Below, piece by piece: positions 28,273 through 36,374 of a stretch of DNA of 64,000 nucleotides. A model generated the notes under the pieces. It made no database searches. It saw only the letters and a list, made by a program, of their open reading frames with translations, and had not been told where the DNA came from. The translations under genes were made by a program, and so were the position numbers. Position 1 is the stretch's first letter, and each line of letters starts with the position of its first letter. Source of the stretch: Paracoccus maritimus (GTDB taxonomy: Bacteria; Pseudomonadota; Alphaproteobacteria; Rhodobacterales; Rhodobacteraceae); NCBI RefSeq assembly GCF_025195095.1, contig NZ_JANAVZ010000001.1, forward strand, positions 1 through 64,000, in the 5' to 3' direction.

Positions 28273-29172
28273 CTAGACCGGCCAGCCACCCTGCCGCATC
28301 GCGGCCAGCAGGCGTTCATCAGCGTCCGCCGCCATCATATCCAAGCTTTGTTCGCGAAGGAACCAGTGCAGATATCCGGCGAAATCCGGCCGATGTCCGG
28401 TCGCACCCGCCAGCGCCCGATCCGGCCCCAGATCGGCGACGTTCAGCGCGATGTGATGAAAATCGACCTGCGCGAAAAGCACCGCCGGCTTGCTCAGAAT
28501 ATAGCCATCGAACGCAACTGCGCTGTTCTGGGTGGCGACAAAAGCGCAATCGCGCAGAAGTGCCATCGTGTCACCGCCGATCGTCAGGTTCGGGTGTCGC
28601 CGCGCCAGATCCGCAAGCGCGGCGTGATCGGCGTCGTCATAATGTTCCTTGGGATGCAGCGTTGCGACGCAGGGACGTCCCGTTCGGGCCACGGCATCGA
28701 CCATCGCGACCGGGCTGACCGTCTGAAAGGACCGGTGCTGCCGAATGCGGCCCTGCAGCGGGATCAGCACATGATCCCCCGATCCCGGTTCGGGTCCGGG
28801 CAGCACGCGGCGGCGCAGACGATCGGCAAAGGCCTGCGCGGCAGTCGGTTCGGCCGCAGGGCAGAATTCGGCATGCGCGACCGGCCAGCGCCAGCGTTCC
28901 GCCACGGGCTCCAGCCGCCAGAATGGATAGTGATAGGCCAGCCGGAAGGTCAGCGCCCGATCATGGGTCGGCTTCTCCATGTGAAACAGCGCATAACCTG
29001 GAACATCCGGCGCCTCGGCGCGCGCACGCTTGCCTGACCAGCAGATTTCCACCTGCCAGCCGCGCGCGATCAGCAATCCCTGGATCCTGTTGAGAAAGCC
29101 CAGCTTTCCGGCCCGCGCGGTGTGCAGAACCGGCGGATGCAGATAGATGCGCAGGAACCAGGGCTGGCTCAT
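28273..29172 (-). CDS. Uncharacterised protein, capsule-biosynthesis-like
   Basis: I do not recognise this 299-residue protein with certainty. It has no signal peptide or membrane helix. Segments such as VLIPLQGRIRQHRSFQ, CVATLHPKEHYDDAD and VATQNSAVAFDGYILSKPAVLF recall the capsular polysaccharide/Kdo-transferase type of glycosyltransferase fold, where a histidine and a conserved Asn-Ser-Ala loop lie in the sugar-nucleotide site. That is inference from local similarity only. It is divergent from hslV, with about 97 bases between, and precedes the cupin gene. The GC content and codon pattern match the neighbours. Confidence 0.75.
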   Translation of the reverse strand: MSQPWFLRIYLHPPVLHTARAGKLGFLNRIQGLLIARGWQVEICWSGKRARAEAPDVPGYALFHMEKPTHDRALTFRLAYHYPFWRLEPVAERWRWPVAHAEFCPAAEPTAAQAFADRLRRRVLPGPEPGSGDHVLIPLQGRIRQHRSFQTVSPVAMVDAVARTGRPCVATLHPKEHYDDADHAALADLARRHPNLTIGGDTMALLRDCAFVATQNSAVAFDGYILSKPAVLFAQVDFHHIALNVADLGPDRALAGATGHRPDFAGYLHWFLREQSLDMMAADADERLLAAMRQGGWPV

Positions 29173-29210
29173 TCCGGCAGGCTAGAACCGGCCCGGATCG
29201 GGCGCAACTT

Positions 29211-29237
29211 CTTGCGCTGGGGCGTCTGCGCCCATAT
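29211..29237 (+). promoter_or_regulatory. Candidate RpoH (sigma-32) promoter of hslVU
   Basis: CTTGCGC (29211-29217) and GCCCATAT (29230-29237) are 12 bases apart. This agrees with the heat-shock pattern CTTGAAA-N11-16-CCCCATNT in all key positions except the two As of the -35 box. The -10 box ends 32 bases before the hslV ATG. hslVU is RpoH-controlled in other proteobacteria, so the placement is sensible. Confidence 0.55.
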
Positions 29238-29269
29238 CTGACCGGAAACGAGACGACGGAGGCCCTTTG

Positions 29270-29827
29270 ATGGCGGACGACAAGTTTCCCGGCTGGCACG
29301 GCACCACGATCCTTGCGGTGCGGCGCGGCGGCAAGGTGGTGATCGCGGGCGATGGTCAGGTCAGCGTCGGGCAGACCGTGATGAAGGGCACCGCGCGCAA
29401 GGTACGCCGCCTGCAGCCCGGCGGGCGCGATGTCGTGACCGGCTTCGCGGGGTCCACCGCCGATGCCTTCACCCTGCTGGAACGGCTTGAAAAGAAGCTG
29501 GAAGGCGCACCGGGCCAATTGCAGCGCGCCTGTGTCGAACTGGCCAAGGACTGGCGCACAGACAAGTATCTGCGCAATCTGGAAGCCATGCTGCTGGTCA
29601 CCGACGGCGACCAGATCTTCGTGGTGACCGGGGCGGGCGACGTGCTGGAACCCGAACACGATGTGGCCGCGATCGGATCGGGCGGCAATTTCGCACTGGC
29701 CGCCGCGCGCGGCCTGCTGGAAACCGACCTGGACGCCGAGCAGGTGGCACGCAGGGCGATGGCCATTGCCGCCGATATCTGTGTCTATACGAACGGAAAC
29801 CTGACGGTCGAGATCCTGGAAGGCTAA
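29270..29827 (+). CDS. hslV: HslV, proteolytic subunit of the HslUV protease
   Basis: HslV is the threonine peptidase ring of the HslUV (ClpYQ) proteasome-like protease. The 185-residue precursor has an 11-residue propeptide before Thr12 of GTTILAVRR, which becomes the N-terminal catalytic threonine. Further family marks are [16 protein letters not shown] and [20 protein letters not shown] 29270 follows ACGGAGG; a TTG directly before it is in frame but less likely. The partner hslU is 78 bases downstream. Confidence 0.97.
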   Translation: MADDKFPGWHGTTILAVRRGGKVVIAGDGQVSVGQTVMKGTARKVRRLQPGGRDVVTGFAGSTADAFTLLERLEKKLEGAPGQLQRACVELAKDWRTDKYLRNLEAMLLVTDGDQIFVVTGAGDVLEPEHDVAAIGSGGNFALAAARGLLETDLDAEQVARRAMAIAADICVYTNGNLTVEILEG

Positions 29828-29849
29828 ACGGGCCCTGGCCCCGTCGCCG

Positions 29850-29876
29850 TTCCGGCGATTCCCCCCGGAATTTTTT
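29850..29876 (+). terminator. Terminator-like hairpin between hslV and hslU
   Basis: TTCCGG (29850-29855) pairs with CCGGAA (29865-29870) over a 10-base loop and is followed at once by six Ts. The stem is short, so it would be a partial terminator or attenuator that lowers hslU relative to hslV, unless its effect is negligible. The hslU ribosome-binding region follows after about 15 bases. Confidence 0.5.
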
Positions 29877-29905
29877 GCAAAGAAGAAGCCAGTGAGGCGA
29901 AGAGC

Positions 29906-31213
29906 ATGAGCGATTTGACACCGCGCGAGATCGTGTCCGAACTGGACCGTTTCATCATCGGGCAGAAAGAGGCCAAGCGGGCGGTTTCCGTCGCGCTGCG
30001 CAATCGCTGGCGCCGCAAACAGTTGGGCGACGATCTGCGCGACGAGGTCTATCCCAAGAACATCCTGATGATCGGGCCGACCGGCGTCGGCAAGACCGAG
30101 ATCAGCCGGCGGCTGGCCAAGCTTGCCAATGCGCCCTTCATCAAGGTCGAGGCCACGAAGTTCACCGAGGTGGGCTATGTCGGCCGCGACGTCGAACAGA
30201 TCATCCGCGATCTGGCCGATACCGCCATCGTCGATACGCGCGAGCGGATGCGAGACGAGGTGAAGGCCAAGGCGCATCATTCCGCGGAAGAGCGGGTGAT
30301 CGAAGCGCTGGCCGGCGAAGGCGCCCGGGACGGCACGCGGCAGATGTTCCGCGACAAGCTGAAGCGGGGCGAGTTGGACGATACGGTGATCGAGCTGGAA
30401 CTGCAGGACAATTCGAACCCGCTTGGCGGAATGGAGATGCCGGGCCAGCCGGGTCAGTCCCTGGGCGGCATGATGGATCTTTCGGGGCTGATGAAGGCGT
30501 TCGGCGGGCGGCGTGTTCGGCGCAAGGTGACTGTCGCGGAAAGCTATGACCTGCTGATCGCGGAAGAGGCCGACAAGCTTCTGGACGACGAGGTGGTCAA
30601 GGCCGCCGCGCTGGAATCGGTGCAGGAGAACGGCATCGTCTTCATCGACGAGATCGACAAGGTCAGCGCCCGGTCCGATGCACGCGGCGGCGATGTCAGC
30701 CGCGAAGGCGTGCAGCGCGACCTGCTGCCGCTGATCGAGGGCACGACGGTCAGCACCAAATACGGCCCGGTCAAGACCGACCATATCCTGTTCATCGCCT
30801 CAGGCGCATTCCATGTCGCGAAACCCAGCGATCTGCTGCCCGAATTGCAGGGCCGACTGCCGATTCGGGTCGAATTGCGGGCCCTGACCGAGCAGGATTT
30901 CATCCGCATCCTGACCGAGACCGACAATGCCCTGACCCGCCAATACACTGCCCTGATGGCAACCGAGGGCGTGACCGTCAGCTTTACCGACGACGGGATA
31001 GCGGCGCTGGCAAGGATTGCGGCCGAGGTGAACGGTGCCGTCGAGAATATCGGCGCAAGGCGACTTTACACTGTGATCGAGCGCGTCTTCGAGGAATTGT
31101 CATTCACCGCACCGGATCAAAGTGGCGACAGCGTCAGCGTCGATGCTGCCTATGTCGAACGGCACCTGGGCGATCTGGCACGGTCGGCGGATCTGTCGCG
31201 TTACGTCCTGTAA
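29906..31213 (+). CDS. hslU: HslU, ATPase subunit of the HslUV protease
   Basis: HslU is the AAA+ unfoldase that feeds HslV. The 435-residue protein starts with [20 protein letters not shown], has Walker A GPTGVGKT at residues 57-64 and Walker B FIDEID with Asp248 and Glu249. An intermediate domain lies between these motifs, and the C-terminal RYVL tail is the segment that docks into Hsl[10 protein letters not shown] is the pore-loop region. It is the second gene of hslVU; a small membrane protein gene follows after 57 bases. Confidence 0.97.
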   Translation: MSDLTPREIVSELDRFIIGQKEAKRAVSVALRNRWRRKQLGDDLRDEVYPKNILMIGPTGVGKTEISRRLAKLANAPFIKVEATKFTEVGYVGRDVEQIIRDLADTAIVDTRERMRDEVKAKAHHSAEERVIEALAGEGARDGTRQMFRDKLKRGELDDTVIELELQDNSNPLGGMEMPGQPGQSLGGMMDLSGLMKAFGGRRVRRKVTVAESYDLLIAEEADKLLDDEVVKAAALESVQENGIVFIDEIDKVSARSDARGGDVSREGVQRDLLPLIEGTTVSTKYGPVKTDHILFIASGAFHVAKPSDLLPELQGRLPIRVELRALTEQDFIRILTETDNALTRQYTALMATEGVTVSFTDDGIAALARIAAEVNGAVENIGARRLYTVIERVFEELSFTAPDQSGDSVSVDAAYVERHLGDLARSADLSRYVL

Positions 31214-31270
31214 CGGAACCCGTTCCCGCGATCCGGTGTTGGCCTTGTCGGATCAGCAAGGAAAGCCGCC

Positions 31271-31450
31271 ATGGAATATATCTTCGGGATCATCATCTTC
31301 GTCCTGGACATCTGGGCGATTGCCCAGGTCATCAACACGAACGAAAGCACGGGCACCAAGATCCTCTGGATCGCACTGATTGCCATCCTGCCGGTCATCG
31401 GCCTCATCATCTGGTATTTCGCGGGCCCAAAGGCGAATTACTCTGCCTGA
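31271..31450 (+). CDS. Small PLDc_N-domain membrane protein (59 residues)
   Basis: The product has two hydrophobic helices, MEYIFGIIIFVLDIWAIAQV and ILWIALIAILPVIGLIIWYF, separated by NTNESTGTK. It fits the phospholipase D-nuclease N-terminal (PLDc_N) family, which as a stand-alone unit is a small inner-membrane protein of unknown function. AAGGAAA lies nine bases before ATG 31271. Its stop TGA (31448-31450) touches the stop of the converging smr gene with no base between (TGATCA). It may be read from the hslVU transcript. Confidence 0.85.
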   Translation: MEYIFGIIIFVLDIWAIAQVINTNESTGTKILWIALIAILPVIGLIIWYFAGPKANYSA

Positions 31451-32074
31451 TCAGCCGGCGGGCCGCCTGAGATAGACGTAATAGGCCCCCTCACCCCCGT
31501 GCCGGTAATGCGCGGGGGTGACCTGTTGAACAACCGCAGACAGAGGCGCGGTGTGCAGCCAGTGCGGCACCTGATGCCGCAAGGCGCCGGGGCGAGTGGG
31601 CAGCGGACCATGGTCGCCCCTGCCCTTTCCCGTGATCACCAGAACCAGCCTGTGTCCCTGCGCATGCGCGGACAGAATGAAGTGAATCAGGTGCGGATGC
31701 GCGGCTGCAAGCGTCATGCCATGCAGGTCCAATCGCGCCTCCGGCCGTATCTTGCCGCGCGACATGCGCTTGTGCACCTTGTGATCCATGCGCAACGGGG
31801 CGGCGGCAAGCCGTTCCGCAGGGCTGGGCGCGCGGCTGTGGTCCGGCCCGGCCGCCCCTGCGGCCTGACCGATCCTAAAACGGGGCATTGGCGAAAATAC
31901 GGTCTGCGGCCTGACCCGTGGCTCGGGATCCTTGCCAGCGGCGTCGTCGCGATCATCATCCGATGCGACACCGCCCTTCTGCCTTATCCGCGCGGAAAGA
32001 GGCGTCGCGGTGTCGGCAACACGATGCCAGAGCGCCTTTTCCTCTGGCGTCAGCCCCCGACGACGACGTGACAT
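31451..32074 (-). CDS. Smr-domain protein
   Basis: This 207-residue protein has a basic N-terminus (MSRRRRGLTPEEKALW), a poorly conserved linker and a C-terminal Smr (small MutS-related) domain. The linker is followed by RLDLHGMTLAAAH, LVLVITGKG and the final YRHGGEGAYYVYLRR, which in the family forms the nicking-endonuclease fold. Stand-alone Smr proteins in proteobacteria are implicated in nucleic acid cleavage or ribosome rescue. Its start overlaps the timA stop by one base (TGATG), so the two are coupled. Confidence 0.92.
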   Translation of the reverse strand: MSRRRRGLTPEEKALWHRVADTATPLSARIRQKGGVASDDDRDDAAGKDPEPRVRPQTVFSPMPRFRIGQAAGAAGPDHSRAPSPAERLAAAPLRMDHKVHKRMSRGKIRPEARLDLHGMTLAAAHPHLIHFILSAHAQGHRLVLVITGKGRGDHGPLPTRPGALRHQVPHWLHTAPLSAVVQQVTPAHYRHGGEGAYYVYLRRPAG

Positions 32075-32733
32075 CAGCCGGTTGCGACCAGCTGCCAGTT
32101 CGGATCGGCTTGGCCCATGTCGCGCGCGAAAGTCCAGACGTCCCGCTGCTTGCGGGCAGCCTTGGGATCGCCGTCGACGACATTGCCTTCTGAATCCTTG
32201 GTTGCCGCGATCAGCTCACCCACGAACCGCACCGAAACCTCGGCGATCACGGTCGAATGATCGAATTCGGCGCCTGCCAACCCGGTGTCTCTCAATCCCA
32301 GGAACTGCGCCTCGACGTTCTGTCCCTGCGCCTTGCGGGCATCGATCACCGACTGGAACGCTTCCGCGACAGGATCGGCCAGAAACGGCCGCACCTCGGA
32401 CAGATCGCCGCGTTCGAACGCCATCAGGATCATCTCGTACGCGGATTTCGCGCCATTCAGGAAATCCGCCACACCGAAGGACGGATCAACCTCCTTCATC
32501 GCGGCCAGGGCCTCGGCGGTGGGGCTGCCCGGTTCGGCGTGATCGAAGATGTCGTGATCGGGCTCGTCGGCGGTTCCCTCGATCACCTCGAAGCGGCGGC
32601 GTGCGGGTTGGGCGTCCTCATCCACCTGTGACGGTTCGAACCCATCGCGTGTGCCCAGCACATTGCGAAGCCGCAGGATCAGGAAGATCGCGATCGCGGC
32701 CAGCACAAGCAACTGGATCAGCGGGTTGGACAT
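32074..32733 (-). CDS. timA: Tim44/TimA family membrane-associated protein
   Basis: This 219-residue protein opens with a single transmembrane helix (LIQLLVLAAIAIFLIL), followed by a charged linker and a Tim44-like lipid/protein-binding domain (FLNGAKSAYEMILMAFERGD, DVWTFARDMG). It is the bacterial relative of mitochondrial Tim44, located at the inner membrane; its exact role in bacteria is not well defined. It is divergent from fxsA across about 112 bases and overlaps smr at its stop. In relatives I recall a mltA gene between timA and smr; here there is none. Confidence 0.9.
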   Translation of the reverse strand: MSNPLIQLLVLAAIAIFLILRLRNVLGTRDGFEPSQVDEDAQPARRRFEVIEGTADEPDHDIFDHAEPGSPTAEALAAMKEVDPSFGVADFLNGAKSAYEMILMAFERGDLSEVRPFLADPVAEAFQSVIDARKAQGQNVEAQFLGLRDTGLAGAEFDHSTVIAEVSVRFVGELIAATKDSEGNVVDGDPKAARKQRDVWTFARDMGQADPNWQLVATG

Positions 32734-32845
32734 GGAGACGGCCTCAATTCTGGTAAGATCGGTTGGTATCGTCGCTCTGCGTTACTATGTAGGGATCGGA
32801 TCGGCGCAAGTCCAGTTTGTGCGCCCGTCGGGAAGGGGATTTCGC

Positions 32846-33394
32846 ATGTGGCTTTTCTGGCTGTTCGTCGCGGTGCCGATCATCGAGATCGCGCTGTTCA
32901 TTCAGGTCGGCGGACTGATCGGCCTGTGGCCGACGCTGGCGATCGTGGTCCTGACCGCGATCATCGGAACCACCCTTATGCGCAGCCAAGGCGCGCATGC
33001 ATGGGGCGAGGTGCAGCAAAGCTTCAACGAGATGCGCGACCCCACCCGGCCGCTGGCCCACGGCGTGATGATCCTGATTGCGGGCATGTTGCTGCTGACA
33101 CCCGGATTCTTCACCGATGCGCTGGGACTGTCGCTGCTGATACCCGGCGTGCGCGATGCAGTCATGCGGCAAGTCGCCAAACGCGTCCGGGTCGCGCGAT
33201 TCGAGATGAACAGTGCATCGATGCGGTCCGAGCCGCATCGCCCGCCCTACGGCGACGGTGTCATCGACGGCGATTATGTGGTCGAAGAGGATGATCCGCG
33301 CACGGCCCGCCCGCAGACGCCCCCGGATCTTCCGCCCGAGCTGCCGCATGATCCGCCGGGGCGGCGCGGCGGATCTGGCTGGACGCGGCATTGA
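32846..33394 (+). CDS. fxsA: FxsA-family membrane protein
   Basis: This 182-residue cytoplasmic membrane protein starts MWLFWLFVAVPIIEIALFIQ and contains the family segments LIGLWPTLAIVVLTAIIGTT and LTPGFFTDALGLSLLIP. A long Pro/Asp/Arg-rich cytoplasmic tail follows. FxsA in E. coli is linked to exclusion of phage T7; its cellular role is otherwise unknown. ATG 32846 has GGGAAGGGGA upstream. secB follows after 57 bases on the same strand, a conserved pairing in this group. Confidence 0.9.
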   Translation: MWLFWLFVAVPIIEIALFIQVGGLIGLWPTLAIVVLTAIIGTTLMRSQGAHAWGEVQQSFNEMRDPTRPLAHGVMILIAGMLLLTPGFFTDALGLSLLIPGVRDAVMRQVAKRVRVARFEMNSASMRSEPHRPPYGDGVIDGDYVVEEDDPRTARPQTPPDLPPELPHDPPGRRGGSGWTRH

Positions 33395-33451
33395 GGCCAC
33401 CATGCGCGCCTGATAGAAGCTGTCGCAAGTCCGAACTTGCGAGGAAAGATC

Positions 33452-33964
33452 ATGGCTGACGAAAACACCCCGAACGGCGAGGCGCAGGCGCAACCTCAGG
33501 TACGCATGCAGATCCTTGCGCAGTATATCCGCGACCTGTCATTCGAGAACGCGGTCGCGACCAAGGGCGCGCCGCAGGGCGACGTTCAGCCCGAAATGAC
33601 CGTTCAGGTCAGTCTGGACGCCCGCAAGCGCCAGACCGAGAACCAGTACGAGGTGATCTCGAAGTACCGGGTGACATCGACCAACAAGAGCGACGGGCAG
33701 ACCATGTTCCTGGCCGAGCTGGATTACGGCGGGGTCTTCCACATCGAGGGCGTGCCGGAAGATCAGTTGCATCCGTTCCTGATGATCGAATGCCCGCGCA
33801 TGCTGTTCCCGTTCGTGCGGCGCATCGTGTCGGACCTGACCCGCGACGGTGGTTTCCCCCCGTTCAACATGGATCCGGTCGATTTCGTGGCGCTGTATCG
33901 TCAGGAACTGGCGCGCCGGGCGCAGGCGCAGCAGGGCGCGCCCGCAGATCAGAAGCTGTCCTGA
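33452..33964 (+). CDS. secB: SecB, export chaperone
   Basis: SecB keeps exported precursors unfolded and delivers them to SecA. The 170-residue protein has the SecB core: ILAQYIRDLSFENA, VQVSLDARKRQTENQYEV, LDYGGVFHIEGVPEDQLHPFL and CPRMLFPFVRRIVSDLTRDGG with the FPPFNMDPVDF loop. It has an extended Gln/Ala-rich tail. GAGGAAAG precedes ATG 33452. The HD hydrolase gene starts 11 bases after its stop. Confidence 0.97.
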   Translation: MADENTPNGEAQAQPQVRMQILAQYIRDLSFENAVATKGAPQGDVQPEMTVQVSLDARKRQTENQYEVISKYRVTSTNKSDGQTMFLAELDYGGVFHIEGVPEDQLHPFLMIECPRMLFPFVRRIVSDLTRDGGFPPFNMDPVDFVALYRQELARRAQAQQGAPADQKLS

Positions 33965-33975
33965 CGGCGGCGCCC

Positions 33976-34581
33976 ATGCCGCCGCGATCCCGGCGGGCCT
34001 GGCAGCGCATGCTGTCGGGCCGACGCCTTGACCTGCTGGACCCTACCCCCTTCGACATCGAGATCGAGGACATCGCCCACGGGCTTGCTTTTGTCGCGCG
34101 CTGGAACGGCCAGACACGGGGTGACTGGCCCTATTCCGTTGCCGAACACTCGATGCTGGTCGAAGACATCTTCGCGAAGATGAACCCTGGCTGCGACGTG
34201 GCATGGCGGCTTGCCGCGCTTTTGCACGACGCACCGGAATATGTGATCGGTGACATGATTTCACCGGTCAAATCGGCGCTGGGACAGGAATATGGCGCCA
34301 TGGACGAAAGACTGACGGCGGCAATCCATAGACGCTTTGGACTGCCGGCAGCACTGCCGGTCGCCATCAAGAAGAAGATCAAGAAAGCAGATCGGATTTC
34401 GGCAAGACTTGAAGCGGTTCAGATCGCCGGCTTCACGGAAACAGAGGCGAAGAAGCTTTTCCCGCTGGAAAGCGCAGGGATCGTGTCCGAGCTTTCACTT
34501 ACATTACGCCCACCTGCAGATGTGCGCGCCGCGTTTCTTGAACGCTTCACCAATTTGATCCGATCAATCGACGAAAGCTAA
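33976..34581 (+). CDS. HD-domain phosphohydrolase (YfbR-like)
   Basis: This 201-residue protein has the HD metal site: SVAEHSMLVE (His58) and LLHDAPEYVIGD (His84-Asp85). It resembles the YfbR/YedJ-type 5'-nucleotidase and related HD hydrolases. A nucleotide monophosphate substrate is plausible but unproven. The start ATG 33976 (MPPRSRRAWQRM) follows the secB stop by eleven bases without a strong ribosome-binding site, so coupling is likely. It ends at a perfect hairpin shared with hvrA. The second half is AT-richer than the first (long runs of Lys/Glu codons). Confidence 0.85.
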   Translation: MPPRSRRAWQRMLSGRRLDLLDPTPFDIEIEDIAHGLAFVARWNGQTRGDWPYSVAEHSMLVEDIFAKMNPGCDVAWRLAALLHDAPEYVIGDMISPVKSALGQEYGAMDERLTAAIHRRFGLPAALPVAIKKKIKKADRISARLEAVQIAGFTETEAKKLFPLESAGIVSELSLTLRPPADVRAAFLERFTNLIRSIDES

Positions 34582-34602
34582 ACTCAGGGTTGTGCCGTAT
34601 TG

Positions 34603-34632
34603 GCAGGAAGGCCGTTACGACGGCCTTCCTGC
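34603..34632. terminator. Perfect 13-bp hairpin, bidirectional terminator
   Basis: GCAGGAAGGCCGT (34603-34615) and ACGGCCTTCCTGC (34620-34632) are exact reverse complements with a TACG loop. It lies between the converging HD hydrolase and hvrA genes. No T tract is present on either side, so termination relies on the long stem; its position supports that reading. Confidence 0.78.
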
Positions 34633-34639
34633 TGACATA

Positions 34640-34951
34640 TCAGATCAGCAAATCGTCCAGCTCTTTTCCCTTTTCGAGATTTTCCTGAACCCAGCGTGGC
34701 TTACGCCCGCGTCCGGTCCAGGTCATCGTCGGGTCTTCGGGATTGGCATATTTCGGCGGGACGGTTCCGGAACGACGCGGCTTTCCGCCGGTCAGCTCTG
34801 CCAGATTGAAGCCATGCTCGCGGGCAGCTTCTTCGATCGCAACCAAGGCCTCGCGGCGCTTGCGATCCTCGTAAGAGTTGATCGCGCGATCAAGTTTCGC
34901 GCGAAGATCCCGCATTTCCTTTAGCGTCATCTTATCGAAGTCTACGTTCAT
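34640..34951 (-). CDS. hvrA: HvrA, H-NS family nucleoid regulator of the reg locus
   Basis: This 103-residue DNA-binding protein has an N-terminal helical oligomerisation region (MTLKEMRDLRAKLDRAINS) and a C-terminal H-NS-like segment with TWTGRGRKPRWV, the minor-groove-binding loop. HvrA in Rhodobacter sits downstream of regA and modulates photosynthesis, nitrogen or redox genes; the same order here supports the name. ATG 34951 follows GGAACCCAAG. The upstream 76 bases are AT-rich with TTGAAA and TATAGT words that could be its own promoter. Confidence 0.88.
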   Translation of the reverse strand: MNVDFDKMTLKEMRDLRAKLDRAINSYEDRKRREALVAIEEAAREHGFNLAELTGGKPRRSGTVPPKYANPEDPTMTWTGRGRKPRWVQENLEKGKELDDLLI

Positions 34952-35027
34952 TTCTTGGGTTCCAATTCGTCTTGATAATTCGAGAACTATATCAGCCAAG
35001 AAAAGTTTCAACCTAATAATTTCTCAA

Positions 35028-35582
35028 TTATCGCGGCCCACGTTTGGCAAGAATTCGCTGAAGTGTGCGTCTGTGCATATGCAAACGGCGCGCTGTTTCG
35101 CTGACATTCCGGTCGCATTGTTCGTAAACACGTTGAATATGTTCCCATCTCACGCGATCGGCGGACATCGGGTTTTCCGGCGGCGGCGGCAACAATTCGC
35201 CGGATGCCAGCAGCGCCGACGTTACGTCATCTGCGTCGGCGGGCTTGGCCAGATAGTCCGTTGCCCCCATCTTGACCGCTGCAACGGCCGTCGCGATGGC
35301 GCCGTATCCGGTCAGAACGATGATCCGCGCGTCCTCGCGGGCGTCGCGCAGGGCCTCGACCACGTCCAGTCCGCTGCCGTCCTCAAGACGCAGGTCGATC
35401 ACGGCGAAGGCAGGGGCCGCCTCGCCGATCAGGCGCAGGGCATCCGTCACACTCAGCGCGGTTCTTGGCTGAAAGCCGCGCTTTTCCATCGCGCGTCCCA
35501 ACCGCGTGACGAACAATTCGTCGTCATCCACCAGCAAAAGCGATGGGTCCGGCCCGATCTGGCCGTCAGATTGATCATCCAT
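35028..35582 (-). CDS. regA: RegA/PrrA/ActR redox response regulator
   Basis: RegA is the DNA-binding partner of RegB and controls respiration, CO2 and N2 fixation and hydrogenase genes according to redox state. The 184-residue protein has a receiver domain with Asp19-Asp20-Asp21 (LLVDDDE), the phosphoacceptor Asp63 in FAVIDLRLEDGSG and Lys in YLAKPAD. After a Pro-rich linker (ELLPPPPENP) comes a Fis-type helix-turn-helix, NVSETARRLHMHRRTLQRIL. ATG 35582 has GAGGAAA upstream. hvrA follows and senC precedes it on the same strand. Confidence 0.96.
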   Translation of the reverse strand: MDDQSDGQIGPDPSLLLVDDDELFVTRLGRAMEKRGFQPRTALSVTDALRLIGEAAPAFAVIDLRLEDGSGLDVVEALRDAREDARIIVLTGYGAIATAVAAVKMGATDYLAKPADADDVTSALLASGELLPPPPENPMSADRVRWEHIQRVYEQCDRNVSETARRLHMHRRTLQRILAKRGPR

Positions 35583-35654
35583 GACATTTCCTCGCATGCC
35601 GTCCTGTCGTGGCATGTTTGGGCGGGATTACACCTCAGTGCAAGACAATGCGGG

Positions 35655-36284
35655 TCAGGCGGCCGCGTCCAGGAAACAACCCAGCTTGTCCGCCATCTCG
35701 GCCGGAGAGGTATCGCGCGGGAAATACTCGACCGTGCGATTGCCCGGCATGACCAGGTAGGTATTGGTCATGTGATCGACCAGATAATACTCATCGTCCT
35801 CTTCGTCATTGGCCTTGTAGTAATTGCGCCAACCCTTGTTCACTGCCGCGATTTCCTCGTCGCTGCCGGTCAGGCCGATCATGTCGTCTGAAAACAGATC
35901 GGTGAAATCCGCAAGAACCTCGGGCGTGTCGCGATTGGGATCGACGGTCACGAAAACAAGCTGAACATCCTCGCCCTGCTCGGCCAGAATTGCCTGCGCC
36001 TCGGCATTGCGGGCATTGTCCAGCGGGCAGACATCGGGGCAGAACGTATATCCGAAATACAGAAGCGAAGGCTTGGTGAAAACCTGTTCGGCGGTGACGC
36101 GCTGCCCGTCTTCGGCGGTCAGCGTGAAATCGGTTCCGAAACTGTCCAACCCGCCCGCGACGGTGCCCGCGCGACATTGGGCGAACTCATCCCCGCCGGA
36201 CCCGACCGACAGGTAAACACCACCCGCGACAAGGACGGCGACTGCGGCGGCGGTTCCGATCATCAGCAGCTTGCGGTCGGCCAT
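35655..36284 (-). CDS. senC: SenC/PrrC, SCO1-family copper chaperone
   Basis: SenC (PrrC) is a membrane-anchored thioredoxin-fold protein of the SCO1 family needed for assembly of cytochrome oxidase CuA/CuB sites and linked to redox signalling. The 209-residue protein has one N-terminal transmembrane helix (LLMIGTAAAVAVLVAGGVYL) and the metal site Cys82-xxx-Cys86 in YTFCPDVCP with His171 in LVDHMTNTY. It is followed by regA after about 70 bases and is divergent from regB across 90 bases. ATG 36284 is preceded by GAGGAAA. Confidence 0.95.
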   Translation of the reverse strand: MADRKLLMIGTAAAVAVLVAGGVYLSVGSGGDEFAQCRAGTVAGGLDSFGTDFTLTAEDGQRVTAEQVFTKPSLLYFGYTFCPDVCPLDNARNAEAQAILAEQGEDVQLVFVTVDPNRDTPEVLADFTDLFSDDMIGLTGSDEEIAAVNKGWRNYYKANDEEDDEYYLVDHMTNTYLVMPGNRTVEYFPRDTSPAEMADKLGCFLDAAA

Positions 36285-36374
36285 GGCTCTTTCCTCGGTG
36301 TTGGTCGTTGCGCGCATTGATCGCCGATCCGCGGACGGGTATCAAGGCGCGCAATGTCGCAGCGGGAGACGCAG

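Noticed and set aside
28961..30784. Minus-strand frame opposite hslV and hslU
   Set aside because: Both sense genes have complete family motifs, so the antisense frame is a by-product of codon bias.
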